DNA of 64,000 nt, taken from positions 19,736,293-19,800,292 of the forward strand of contig OU452203.1 in assembly GCA_911728435.2 (NCBI GenBank), written 5' to 3'. The stretch comes from Apoderus coryli. Its lineage: Eukaryota; Arthropoda; Insecta; Coleoptera; Attelabidae. The stretch's first letter is position 1; each line of letters begins with the position of its first letter. Under the pieces are notes generated by a model. That model made no database searches and was not told where the DNA came from. It saw nothing but the letters and a program-made list of their open reading frames with translations. The position numbers and the translations under genes are program-made. Below, piece by piece: positions 47,736 through 58,986 of this stretch.

Positions 47736-48003
47736 AAATAGAATAAGAATAGGTTTGTTTTCCAGTAGATTTAAAGGAGTGTTATTCCAGAAAACGTCAA
47801 AAAAATTCACAAATTGGATATGAACGATCGCAAATTGAAGGTTTTGCTTTTCATTTTTATTTGTCTGATGATTACAGTTTTGTCGTTGTTTCCATTTTAT
47901 TTGTTGCATGCTCTCAAGGATTTGAGCCTGCTCTATGTATTATTGCATGATTTAGGAGATCAATAATTTAAATTTGATGTTAATTGTGATTTTTATTTTT
48001 CAG
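47736..48003. other. lov 5' intron end
   Basis: AT-rich sequence leading to the splice acceptor TTTTTATTTTTCAG (CAG at 48001-48003) of the first recognised lov exon. Confidence 0.6.
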
Positions 48004-48072
48004 AAATTCGAAGTTTAGAAGAAAAACTATGCACCTTGCGTGACACAACGTCAGCATCCGGCCAGTACCAAC
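48004..48072 (+). other. lov: lov 5' untranslated part of exon
   Basis: The exon starts after the CAG acceptor at 48001-48003. TAG at 48016-48018 is in frame with the lov start, so translation cannot enter from upstream in this frame. An upstream ATG at 48029 opens a four-codon frame (ATG CAC CTT GCG TGA, ending 48043), a small uORF that could reduce initiation at the main start. Confidence 0.7.
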
Positions 48073-48150
48073 ATGAGCCAATCGCATTACTCCTTGAGAT
48101 GGAACAACCATCAGAGTCATATTCTTACAGCTTTCGATGCCCTTTTACAG
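48073..48150 (+). CDS. lov: lov coding exon 1 (start, BTB beginning)
   Basis: Encodes MSQSHYSLRWNNHQSHILTA and FDALLQ (26 codons, phase 0). The donor CAG|GTGAGT at 48151 is strong. LRWNN is the hallmark start of the insect BTB group (TTK type). Confidence 0.92.
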
Positions 48151-51100
48151 GTGAGTCACACTTTCAATATATTCTTCAAAGATTTATACTCAACAAGTCA
48201 ATAAAAATTTAAACGACGACGAAGGAAAATGTGGATAAAAGCAATTTCTTTATAATAGTCTAAAAAATAGTCAAAATATGACTTTTTTAAAGAACAGATC
48301 GGTCACTAAATTTAAAAAATATTTTCTATTTTAAATTTGAAATAAGAAATTTGTTATCAACTTCCGGTATAACCGGAAGTCGTAAAAATCTGACAATATT
48401 ATAGACTGATAGATTGTAATCAGTTAAATTTTCAAAACTATGGTGTATGGTTAGTTTTCCCAAAACTTCTAAGGTACCATCGACCAGAAATCACCCTATG
48501 CATCTATCTTCTTTGGAGATAATTTTCCGTAAACCCTGTATAATGCACCATATATTTTTAGGCTGAAACTCTGGTAGATGTTACACTCGTTTGCGATGAG
48601 ACATCGTTTCGTGCCCACAAAGTCGTCCTCAGCGCCTGTTCACCATTTTTCCAAAGAGTGTTCTGTGAAAACCCTTGTAAACATCCTGTGATAGTATTGA
48701 AAGACTTCAACGGCTGGGAGGTGCAAGCAATTGTTGATTTTATGTACAAAGGTGAAATCAGTGTAATGCAGGAACAGCTACCGAATCTCATTAAGGCTGC
48801 AGAAAGTCTTCAGGTAAATATTGACTTACAATGAAGTTGTCAACAGTAATTATAGTGGATTGATGGATTTAGGTTCGGGGATTAGCCAACCAAGATCCTT
48901 TTGGTGTTGATAAGGAATCCACAAGTATAATGAATCAAACGCCGACACCCTCAAATTCCCCCAATGAATTCGAACGTTCCTTTTATCGCCCACCCAGTAA
49001 TCCCAGATTATTCCAAACTCCAGGGTTAACAGTGCGTACACCTTTAGGTGAAATGCCTTCCCCGTTCTCACCCCTAAACATCACTAGTTATGAACCACCA
49101 ACCCTAAAACTGCCCCGAATGCCATTCCCTCAAGAAAATAACAACATGATGGCGACAAACAATAGACAGACAGAGTGTCAATCACCAGTGGCACGAAGGA
49201 AACAGGCCCGGCCGCGGAGACGATCCGGAGAAATGTTATGTGGAGGACCTCAGGATTTGAGCAGTAATACGAGACAGAAAAGTGTGTCACCTGCTCCTCA
49301 AACTCCATCCGAGGCGAATGAGGAAGTTGCGGAGAATTTGTGCGTCAAACGAAGAGATGACAATGGGAATGAGAATGTTAAGGATGATAAAGAAGAGCAG
49401 GTGGACAAACCCTGTTCGCCGGATCCAATTGCAAGGTATGATAACTTGTTTCACCTTATTTTTTTCTTATTTTTGATACTGATACGTCGAGTGAGTCATT
49501 TCTAATATATTTAAAATTTGCAGGTCACCAGAGATGGATCTAAGCACGCAAAGCAGCAACGGGTTTGGCACTAAAGATTTCCGGTCATCACCTGTAGCCC
49601 CCGTCCAACCACCAATGAATTTGAAGCAAGAAATTGACAGCCCGTTACCATTTCCGCCCATGCCGACTGTCTCAGCACTAGCGATGACTGCACCTCATAG
49701 TAAATGTAAGTTATAGTTTAACTAAAACACGTAAAAACTAATTTGTCTCGCCCCAAAACTTTCCCGGCAAGATATAATAACAGAATTTTAATTACTATTG
49801 CATTATTTTCATTATTTCCAATAAAAATGCTTTAAAATGATGTCTCACTCGACCCCTACTGATATAGGAAAATTTATTGGTTGTGTCCACCCCTATCACA
49901 GGGCTTAAGCGAATTCAATCAAAATCTAATGACTTCATCCTAGGACTGTCCCAAACTCATATACCAAAATTTAGCTTAAGCTGTACGTCCGACCTTAACA
50001 TAACCATAGGCGTGCACCTAATGTATGTGCATAATTACGAAAAAAAAAAACTTACCTAAGAGAACGATGCGATTTTCCAAAAATAATCAGTGTGTGGGAA
50101 ATTCCTCGTGTAAAAATAAGACTTTTTCTTTTCCTTAGCAACATAGGGTCGACTCAGCTTCTTTGGTAGCGACAGAGCGATTAAAAGTTTTTATTTTTGG
50201 GGTTTATTTTAATTTCTCCAAAACGACTGTCACAATCCGAACGAAATTTGCAGGGTTGAGTCAGCACATAATTTCACTGCTAAAAAAGTGTGGACAGCTT
50301 CGCCAGTGCCGTGCGTATGAGCTATAACTAAAGTAATTTTGTAAAAAAAAAACAGCCTCATCAGAAAAAATGATAAACTGCATTATTGTAAAGGCCTTCC
50401 GGAAGAGAATAGTTGACGAAATGTATTGTAGATTTTTACCTAATTTACACTTCAAACGTTTTGATAGTAACCTTGTGTAGTTACAATTAATTAATGCATA
50501 AACAAGCTACTTGATTTAAAAATTAATTAATCCTTATAAAATCTGATAGTGCTGTCTTGGTCGTCGAAAATCTGCAAAAAAAGGACCGCTATATATATAC
50601 AACTATATGGAATAACCATTTTATAACACTACAATATACAACATGTTGATAGAATTTGATCTTAAACATGAAAATAATGCCGAAAACTTTTAGACTCTTA
50701 ATGTAAACAAAGAAAATAATAATAAACTATTTGATACAAGCAATTTGTCTGTCGTGTTAGTAAAAACATTACCAAAACCAAATTATGACGTGAAACTACA
50801 GGTGTCAACTATATTGGAATTTGTCGATTTTTTTGAAAACCATTTTCATGACTATATTCTTAGAAAAACATATGGGACAAGCAATTTCGTATATTTTTAG
50901 TCACAATCGTATCAAAGAATAACGTACACATTCGTAAATTCGAGTTGAGTTTCTCTGATCCAAAAATCTCATCTGCTTTATTGAACCACAGCATAATAAG
51001 TTAGAGAGATATGGTAGTCCTAAAAATGGAAACCAACGAATTTCAAAATAGAGAGATATGGTAGAATAATAACTGCAACCAAAGAATTTCAAAATAGAGA

Positions 51101-54100
51101 GATGGTAATCCTAAAAATAATGTAGACCAATATTAAGGTTAACGTTATAACATCTGGCTATGCGCTAAGGATTTATCAGATTATAACAACATTAATTAAT
51201 AAGCAGCATGTACAGGGTGATACAAAAAGAACATTAATTAGCCCACATTTAAGAAATTTTAAATGTATAGAAATTTTTAGCATACAATTCAATCTACAAA
51301 ATATGAAGACGGTTATTTTAATAGGCACTAAGCGTTTTTCGAAACACAAATACTGAAAACACAATCTTAGTGAATGGTATCAAAAACCAACGTTTAAAAT
51401 GAAATTTAATACAGACCAGAATGCTGGTTATTCTTTAACACATAATTTGCATAAACTATTAGCTATAGCAATGTTTGCAAGTCTTTATCACAGACAATAA
51501 TAATTGTGCTTCAACTCGACGTGTGCTTGCTAAAGGCAGATTATGTTTCTTTTTTCTTTTATTTAATTTAAAAATAATTGTTTTTATTTTCCTTTAGTTT
51601 TGTTGTTGCGAGAATGTGGCCTTTATACGATATTTTGTGTAGGTATTACCGTACATCATCACGAAGAAGCACACACCCTTATTATTGTTATTCTTGTTGG
51701 GTGCTTGCAAATAAGTATGCAATATTATTTGGTGTATTGCTATGGTTCAATGGGTCTTGAAAAAGCTAAAATCTAAGATGGGTAACTACTAGTTAGTTAG
51801 CCTTATGCAACCTGTTTGCATGCAACTTGTTTGAGACTATTGGAAAATAGATTTTCAAGATTGCTTTACAAAATAAGATCTGTAGCCGAATGAACGAACA
51901 GGTTCTTCTAGGAACATTCCTACAAAATATAATTAGCTGTTGAACGTGGTTTGAAAGTCGACGCAATCTATGCAGACTCCTCCTAGGCTTTCGACGAAAT
52001 TGATCATCATTTGAGCAGAAATTTACTATCTTTTTTCAGTTTATCTAAGAACACGCGGCAGTTGGCTCCTTTTCTGTTTGCATTTTTTCTAAACGATATT
52101 GGCGCTCCACTTTTCATAATTCAAACTCTAATCAGAGATCTTGGTGGATTTCTATACAGTGATTTCTTAAAGAATCTCTATTTTGGGTTTGTAAAATAAC
52201 AATCATTGACGGATATCTCCCTCGTTGTTAATGTGATGAAGATCTGTTACTGAGACTTTGGCTAAGAGACCCATCTTTGCATGTCAGAACTTTTTATTGA
52301 ATTTGATCAACGATATGCTGCCGGCCTACTACTCATAGCGAATAGCGTGATATCCCGCTCAATTATACCTATTGCGCTACGTCAACGTCAGTCTTAGTGT
52401 CAAATTGAAACTATTGGGGAATCACCAAATGCTTGTTTAACGTTGTGTCGTCGTGAGTTGTGAGGTTAGTACGCGGTTTGTCTGGGTTTGTGGGTGTAGT
52501 AGCACATTGAGTAAACGTCGGGGATTAAGAGAAATAAATAGGACAAATCAATGTAACAACTATTTATGAACGCTATCAATTTGAAAATTTTGTTTTAGAA
52601 GACTTTAGATATTGTCTTCCAAATATACGCCATGTCGTTTCAATGTAGTCATGTTTGCCCCCGCGTCAGCCAACAAAGTTGCAGAGGTTCGCAAACACTG
52701 ACCAGTATATTTGTCCGCATCGCTTTGACCCTGGTTCTTCCCAACAATGAACACTTATTACCTTTGTTTCTTGAGCAACTATATAGGTAAAAAATCTTTC
52801 GTGATTTAGATTTTTCTTTTAATTTAACTTGGAATTATCTAAAGTATGACATAAAATGTACGCATTACTTGATGTCTACACCCGCTGGCAACTTACGAAC
52901 CCTCGGACCAAAGGCCTCCGGCTTGTTTGTCTTCGGACGCATAAACTTCCTCATAATGTCCTTAATACATAACATAACTATTATAATTTTATTGCGGTCT
53001 TAAACAAAAACTAGAAAAATACTATGGAACAGAAAAGCAAAAGGAATACACCGAATTTATTTCGTAGGTGTGTAAAGCTTGTTTCAGGAGTTTAAATTGA
53101 GCGATTGCTCCTGGAGGCATTGTTATTAATCGTATTTATTAGGTAGGCTGCAGAACTGCCAAAAATTATAAATAAATGATGAAAACTTGATAAAAAGAAA
53201 ACACATACACACTTTACTTGTTCAGTGTACAACCGCCTAGCTTCTAATGCATTGCCATCAACGAGTCCATAAATGAAGTGCATGTCGGTCATCTCGGCAT
53301 TTCTATAGTAATTCATGTTAAGGGACTTCAACAAATTTGACAGATTGAAAATGATTGGCGCAGTCGAATAACATCAATGAATTTAGTCGAATTATTCATT
53401 AAATATTTCTGCGGCTTTTTGAAGCACCCTCTATATATTTGTCAAAAAAATTGTACAATAATTTGTAGACAAGATTGTTTCAATCAAACAAACCATAAGA
53501 ATAATAATAATAATGATTACAATGAGATATTGTACAGGTGCATAGTCAATTAAAAATAAATAAATACAAAGCAAACCAATTACACATCTAACCGTAGATA
53601 GTTAAAGAAAACAAAAACTTAAAATATCTATTGTGGTAGTAAATTTAATCATTTACATTTGCAGCTAAAATTATATTTGTATATGTGTATTGTCAAATGT
53701 CATTCTTGTCAACTATTCTTCTTATGGCAATATTAATACTCAAAAACAGCAGCTAGTTCTCTATCAACCAATAGATGTTGCTACTACACGCAACAACAGC
53801 TAAAAATTAAACTTGTATTGTACCTACTGGGCACATGAATACGTTTAGACCACAGCAAAGTGTATTTCTCGTTCGTAACAAACGTTGTGTGTTGAATGCT
53901 TATAACTGTATTTCTATTTAATTATCAAATGAATATTTGTTTAAAACAACATACCTATCACACATCTAAAAGCTCATCGGCGGCCGCATCTTTTGTACTT
54001 AAACAAAGGCCTATAATATATGGAAAAAATTCAAATATTAAGTATTATAACCAAAATGAAACAAAATAATAAAACCAATTTCCAATTTCAGTCAGATCTT

Positions 54101-57100
54101 TACGACTTTACAAGTAAGAAAAATAAAGGTACTTCTAATATTTTACTGAGTTATTTTAATTGTTCGTTATTTTCTAATGTCTATATAGGAACAAAATGAA
54201 TAATTTATAGACTTCAGTAAAGTTCTTTCATAGCCTGTGGCATTTAAAATTACACATGTAAATAATAAAACAATTCATGTACTCATTATTTTCTCTATCT
54301 ATTGCTAATGCGAGTATAAGGTGTCCGTAATTTGTAATTTTCATAAATTAAAATTCACAGTGGCGTATCTTGAGTTTTACCCGTAGTAAGTATTCTAACA
54401 TATTTCGCCCTTGTGCTTCTTGAATTAGCCTGCTCTATTTAATTCCATAATTAGTTCAAAAGGGTTTGTGTGGAAAAAACTCTACCGTGTAACCGTAACA
54501 GCCAGACAAGAAAGGTTACTCCATTAGACCCAACTAATACCAACACATAGACTTTCTTAATAATCGAGTTTGTCAATTCTTAGTATAATAGTGGGAGTTA
54601 CGAAAGCACAGTTTAAAATAATATACAGTTACTTCACTTCGTGTCGGAACATTTTATCTCTCTGTCTTCAAAGCAAGTCGCCGCCCGTATAGTTATAGTA
54701 TAGTATCTTATAGTATATATATATACATATATAGTATAATATAGTAGCGGGCCAGAATGTGGCTGGGATTACGACGAGTCGATGCCGTTTTTAGCGTCTA
54801 CTGACCCTTCTTATCTATAGTTATTATTCTATGACGAAAGTTTAAAAGAGCGATACAAAATATTTTTTTTAAAGATATAATTTACCAACAATTGTTAAAT
54901 ATTTTCGCGTTAGTACGCCAGTGTATTTATTGTACTTTCATTTATATATTAATAAGTGGCTACATACATGTAATATCAAATGATTTAGAGACATCTACAC
55001 ATACGTCTATTAAGTATCTATAGATTATTGTATTCTAATTACTAGTTTCGATGAAATTATTATTTATTCATATTTATAGAATTGTAATTTACGTCTTGTG
55101 GATCAATAATTCTTAAGGAAACTGACATATTACATGAAATGCTTTTACACTATTCTCATTGGTTAAATAAAAAACGTGTAATGTTAAAAACTATAACAAG
55201 TTGATATAGTTATAAGTATTCCTTTTGCTTTTGCTTCTTCAACAATAGAAATGTTATTGCTACATTATGAATTCAATTTACCTTGAAATTAGCGCAGTGA
55301 TTCTCCCCAATTTTTTATTTGACAAGTCTGTGTAAAATAACATGTTTAGATTCAACTTCTACTAATACCGTTTCGACCACAATCAATTTGCTATGAATAT
55401 GCCATGCCCATTCACATTAATTTTATATTTCTTTAGTTATAATTACGATAGTTCTTCCATAAAGTTACTTTAAGATTTGTCTCGATTGAGCAGAGTTTAT
55501 CAAAACTCGAAGTTCACTTTTATAAATACAAAAAAGATAAAACCAAAAGCCTTACTAATTCTCATCAATAATTCTCAAGGATTTTTCCCTTCTAACTTTT
55601 AATAATAAGCATATTATAATATATATTATGTATTATATTTCATTACATTGTTTCAAATTGACCTAACTATACTTTATATATCAAATATTTTGAATATCTG
55701 TTCGTGCGTGTGCCTACCTAGTTCAGATTTCCTGTATCCACGATTATGTTAAACATGACAATGTGTATGGAATGGTTAAGTTACACTCTATCAATATCAT
55801 GACTTAACTCGGCGCGAGCCTATTTTATCACACCTATCCGTCAGAGAGTCTTACCTAAACAAGACACTAAAATGGCCATATTCACAGTATGTACTAAAGC
55901 TAGACTTGTGCTTAAGCCGGCCTAAAATTACAAATTTTTTATGCACCGAAACAATAATTTAATTAAGCTGCACTTAATGTTAAGCTCCCATTTTTCGGCG
56001 CTTAAAATTTAAGCCTCTGTTTAACCTAACTTTTTATAAATAAAAAACGGTTTTTGTTCCTTAATAATTACAAAGAATCTAAAAATGATGGAAATTGAAG
56101 CTGAAATTTTGTTGCAAGACGATATTGATGTGATGGATATTATAGAATTTCTTCTTCCGCAGATTTCGCCTAACAAAATCATCAAATTGATTTGTTAGCC
56201 CCACTAGAGTCTTTTGATTTAGAATTTACTGCAAAATTTCATCACTTTCATGTCTTATAATTTTTTTTTAGGACCACCTCCTGTATTGTCGCCTCTCTTT
56301 CTTCAGCCAAGGACTTCCGTAGCTCTTTCTTTCTATTCTTATAACATTTTTTTAAACTTGAAGCTTTTCTAAAAGCACTGCTTGCTGACGAGGCATTGAA
56401 TTTGTTTTCTGTCGATTTTATCCTGCTACTTTATAATAATAATTATTATTAATTTTGTCCTTTATCAAATTTAATATTGGAAATTCTGTCATTTAAATCT
56501 TTGTTTGCTCTTGTTCTAGTTTTTGGCTTGGATGCACCTTTAGGCCTTTTCCCACCTGGCCTGGATGGGTGTAGAAATTCACTTTTCGACATCCCCGATC
56601 CACGTACAACTCCTGAAACGCAGATGTTTGTCAAAAAGAAAAGTAAATTTCCCTCTGTTATAACCAATACTGTAACTAATGATTATACTTTTCCAGTGGG
56701 TAGGCCGAAAGGACAGCATTCCGCGCCCCGAGGAGGACCACCTCGCTCATGGACCAATGCCGAACTAACTGAAGCCCTTCAACACGTTTGGAACAAGAAA
56801 ATGACGACAAGTCAAGCCTCACGAATATTTGGTATCCCGTACAATTCCCTGCTCATGTATGTTAGAGGGAAATACGGGAAAAGTTTGAAACTGGAACAGT
56901 TACGCAAAGACTGTATAGGCGGGCCAAATGCACCTCCTTTAGATTTGCTGCGAAAGGAATGTTTGGGAGGAGTACCGCCACCTATGGACTTTTTAGGAAA
57001 TAATAACAATAATACCAAAGGTATGTTTTAATCATTTTTATTTTAGTTTGTTGTCTTTTTTATAATCAAGTTTTCATTGAAGGTGATGGAAGGGACCATG

Positions 57101-58986
57101 GAGACTTAGGAAGACCAAATAGTGTGGAACATCCGGACCAACAACAGCCACCGCTTCCAGGTAGTGGAGGACATCAGCCTCAACCGTTGTTTAACCCATT
57201 TACGCATAGTTTTTACCCGGATTTTGGGACTGGATTCCCTATACCAGTAAGTCATCTACATAAATAACCTGTTGACACCAGCTTGTGTCTTATTTTCCAA
57301 AGTGAGCTACGATAGCATACTTTGTTTAGAAGCACCAGATCACCAGAATTCACATGATCTAATTGCATCAGACGTTTTCTTTGTGTCCTGGTTGGGTTAT
57401 TCGTTGTTTTTCCGTGGACATCCTCTTTCTGCCTACACCCCTTCTTCCTTCTATTTTTCCTTCTATTATTAATTGTAGGAAATGGTACCTTTCGTTGCGT
57501 ATCACATGCCCCAGATACGCTGATTTCTGCATCTGAAGACCAGTCTTCACATATCCAAGTCCCCAGATAGTTAAACTTTTTAACTCGTTCTATGTCTTCA
57601 CTGTCGTATGTAAGTTCCGCATTCCGGAACTCATCCAATTTGCGGCTGATTACTAGGAATTTTGTATTTTTTATGTTGATGTTGATTCCCATGCGTCGGC
57701 CGTGCATTCCAACCATGTCGAGGAGTCTTTGGAGGTCATTCATATTGTCTGCTATCAAGACTGTGTCGTCTGCATACCGTATATTGTTGATCCATGTGCC
57801 ATTTACTTTGATGCCTAATTGTTGTCCTTCGAGAGCTTCCTGGAAGATATTTTCAGAGTAAATGTTAAACAGAAGTGGGGAGAGGACACATCCCTGTCTT
57901 ACACCTCTAAGGATTTTCTGTGCTTTCGTAACTTCGCTGTCAGATCTAACTGCCGCTGATTGGTTTCAGTACAAGCTTTCAATACAGCGTATGTCCTTTT
58001 GATCTATGTCAATTCGCCTCAGCATTTGAACGAGTTTGTGATGTTGCACTCTATCAAATGCTTTTTCGTCGCTACATCTCTTCTCTGATCATAACAGTTC
58101 TGAACCAACACTTGGGTTGCGACCAGTGCCTCTCTTGTACCGAGACCCCTTCTAAATCCGAATTGAGAGGATCCAACAGCGCTTTCGCATTTTGTGGAAA
58201 TTCTGTAGTGAATGACCTTCAGAAACACTTTCAGAGTGTGGCTCATCAAGCTGATCAATCTGTGATCTTCACATCTTGTTGCGTTGCTCTTCATTGGGAG
58301 TGGAATAAAAAAAGATGTAAGCCATTTGATTGGGAATTTTCCTGTGTTGTAAATTTGGTTGAAAAGAACTCACAAATATTATATTTTAAATTATTATTAA
58401 TGAGAGTTGTTATCAAAATATATATTTACTTACATAATTAACAGAATGTTGTTGAGGTCTCCTGATATGCACATCAAAATATATTCATCCCTTGTGAAGC
58501 TAATCGCTTATATTCCGAATGCATTGTTATTTCAGCTTCAATCTAGTTGTATGCTCTAATAGTTCTCGAATATAGTGACAACTCTTGTAAAGTTTACAAA
58601 TTCTCTCACATTATACTACAAAAAAGAATCATTAATTTGAAAAGGACCAATTTGCAGGATCAGATTGTATTTCAAACGATGTAAATTCTTGCCACCAATG
58701 CGACTAACGTTGTATTTGTATGTTATTGCTTTAGGTAAACATGCTCCATCTGTTGCCGCAAAGCGAAAAAACACGAGATCACCCATACAGCGGCCACCCA
58801 TCCCACCATCCAAGTAGTTTGGATATGGAAGACTGTAAATCGGACAGAACAAACAAAGACATGGACGATGATCATAATATGTCGTTACACCACAATTCAC
58901 AACAACAGGACTCTACAATGTTTCGACCGAGAGCGCTATCTGTCGACGACAGACGAGAATTAGTTCACCAGAATGGTCAGGACTAA
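48073..58986 (+). CDS. lov: jim lovell ortholog, BTB-psq transcription factor (7 coding exons)
   Basis: Joined exons: 48073-48150, 48562-48813, 48873-49435, 49524-49705, 56697-57020, 57083-57246, 58735-58986. All junctions are GT-AG and frame-compatible; they total 1,815 nt (604 residues). BTB/POZ domain ~6-115 (HYSLRWNNHQSHIL, VLSACSPFFQRVF, FMYKGEISV), used for dimerisation and protein contacts. Basic patch RRKQARPRRRSGE ~218-230, which I recall from Drosophila lov/Tkr. PQDLS 236-240 fits a CtBP-binding motif. AT-hook-like GRPKGQ ~360-365; pipsqueak helix-turn-helix ~375-422 (SWTNAELTEALQHVW, SQASRIFGIPYNSLLMYVRG) for DNA binding. Expected to be nuclear. In flies lov acts in nervous-system development and behaviour. 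The ATG context CAACATG is good. Related genes bab1/bab2 and ribbon are less likely, given the basic patch and the BTB sequence. Transposon relics occupy two introns. Confidence 0.9.
48265..48330. repeat. Fragment of the 45096-46522 repeat in lov intron 1
   Basis: GTCAAAATATGACTTTTTTA and AAGAACAGATCGGTCACTAA match segments at about 45680-45730 and 46340-46385. A short solo piece of the same family. Confidence 0.65.
48360..48380. repeat. 9-bp perfect inverted repeat
   Basis: ACTTCCGGT and ACCGGAAGT are separated by ATA. Probably part of a transposon relic in the intron, since it lies next to the fragment above. Confidence 0.7.
48562..48813 (+). CDS. lov: lov coding exon 2 (BTB core)
   Basis: 84 codons in phase 0, from AETLVDVTLVCDE to AAESLQ. 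It contains the BTB core helices and strands (AHKVVLSACSPFFQ, KHPVIVLKDF, DFMYKGEISV). Acceptor TTTTTAG at 48555-48561; donor CAG|GTAAAT at 48814. Confidence 0.93.
48873..49435 (+). CDS. lov: lov coding exon 3 (BTB end, basic patch, PQDLS)
   Basis: Starts VRGLANQDPFG, which closes the BTB domain, then a proline/serine-rich linker. RRKQARPRRRSGE follows at ~218-230, the PQDLS motif at 236-240, and an acidic/lysine-rich stretch (EMTMG-like in other frames, RRDDNGNENVKDDKEEQ in this one). The acceptor TTTAG at 48868-48872 has a poor pyrimidine tract. Donor AAG|GTATGA at 49436. Ends in phase 2. Confidence 0.88.
49524..49705 (+). CDS. lov: lov coding exon 4
   Basis: The first base completes the split codon (AG|G, Arg), then SPEMDLSTQSSNGFG to APHSK. 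Proline-rich; LKQE at 331-334 fits the sumoylation consensus. Acceptor AAAATTTGCAG; donor T|GTAAGT at 49706. The intron before it is only 88 nt. Confidence 0.88.
51830..52190 (+). mobile_element. LINE reverse transcriptase relic in lov intron 4
   Basis: The + strand reads KVDAIYADSS then a stop and AFDEIDHH, matching VD.IY.DFSKAFD..DH in LINE RT domains. Further on it reads QLAPFLFAFFLNDIG, a decayed GPLLFxxFxNDI. Several stops and frameshifts are present, and the catalytic YADD is not seen. Confidence 0.55.
56080..56480. other. Possible Harbinger-type transposon relic
   Basis: From 56084 the + strand opens MMEIEAEILLQDDIDVMDII followed by EFLLPQ and a stop. This resembles the acidic N-terminus of some insect HARBI1-like transposases, from memory only. 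GC-richer inverted strings (GCCGGCCTAAAA near 55917, GGCGCTTAAAATTTAAGCC near 55998) lie just upstream. Weak. Confidence 0.3.
56697..57020 (+). CDS. lov: lov coding exon 5 (AT-hook-like and psq DNA-binding domain)
   Basis: Begins with two bases completing a Leu codon, then GRPKGQHSAPRGGPPRSW, the complete psq helix-turn-helix, and a glycine/proline/asparagine-rich end (NNNNNTK). Acceptor ACTTTTCCAG at 56687-56696; donor AAAG|GTATGT at 57021. The upstream reading frame 56477-56696 stays open into the intron by chance and is not counted as coding. If the donor is skipped the frame ends 11 bases on, at TAA. Confidence 0.92.
57083..57246 (+). CDS. lov: lov coding exon 6
   Basis: Encodes GDGRDHGDLGRPNSVEHPDQ, QQPPLPGSGGHQPQPLF and NPFTHSFYPDFGTGFPIP. 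Donor CCA|GTAAGT at 57247. The intron before it is 62 nt. An alternative acceptor 12 bases upstream (57071) keeps the same frame and would add four residues; the downstream one is preferred because a likely branch site lies only a few bases before the first AG. Confidence 0.82.
57255..58360 (-). mobile_element. LINE reverse transcriptase relic, antisense in lov intron 6
   Basis: On the minus strand from 58360: GKFPIKWLTSFFIPLPMKSN, ATRCEDHRLISLM, VGSSQFGFRRGLGTREAL, then RQGCVLSPLLFNIYSENIF, NNIRYADDTVLIADNMNDLQ (catalytic YADD), KFNYLGTWICEDWSSDAEIS and, shifted, AYLGHVIRNERYHFLQL and GKIEGRRGVGRKRM. The order is that of one LINE ORF2 from RT to C-terminus, with several frameshifts and a gap around the FVDYEKAFD motif. 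It occupies most of the intron between exons 6 and 7. Related to the copies at 47177 and 62697. Confidence 0.87.
58735..58986 (+). CDS. lov: lov terminal coding exon 7
   Basis: Phase 0 after acceptor TTGCTTTAG at 58726-58734. Reads VNMLHLLPQSEKTRDHPYSG to RELVHQNGQD, then TAA at 58984-58986. Histidine- and serine-rich (HPSHHPSSLD, HNMSLHHNSQQQ). The composition and open frame fit the tail of a BTB-psq factor. Confidence is lower than for exon 5 because this tail has no recognisable domain. Confidence 0.8.
   Translation, partial: VNMLHLLPQSEKTRDHPYSGHPSHHPSSLDMEDCKSDRTNKDMDDDHNMSLHHNSQQQDSTMFRPRALSVDDRRELVHQNGQD

Larger units (their letters stand above)
49706..56696. other. lov: lov 7-kb intron 4
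   Basis: The largest intron here. It is AT-rich, with a LINE relic near 51830-52190, a TACAGGGTGAT transposon-end-like motif near 51211, an A/T palindromic stretch near 54690-54740 and a possible transposase start near 56085. I see no further conserved exon. Confidence 0.7.

Noticed and set aside
56477..56696. Upstream extension of the lov exon 5 reading frame
   Set aside because: A good acceptor (TTTTCCAG) at 56696 joins in phase with exon 4, and the upstream residues show no lov-like composition.
57071..57082. Alternative acceptor for lov exon 6, twelve bases earlier
   Set aside because: It keeps the frame, but the likely branch site is only a few bases before it; kept only as a possible splice variant.
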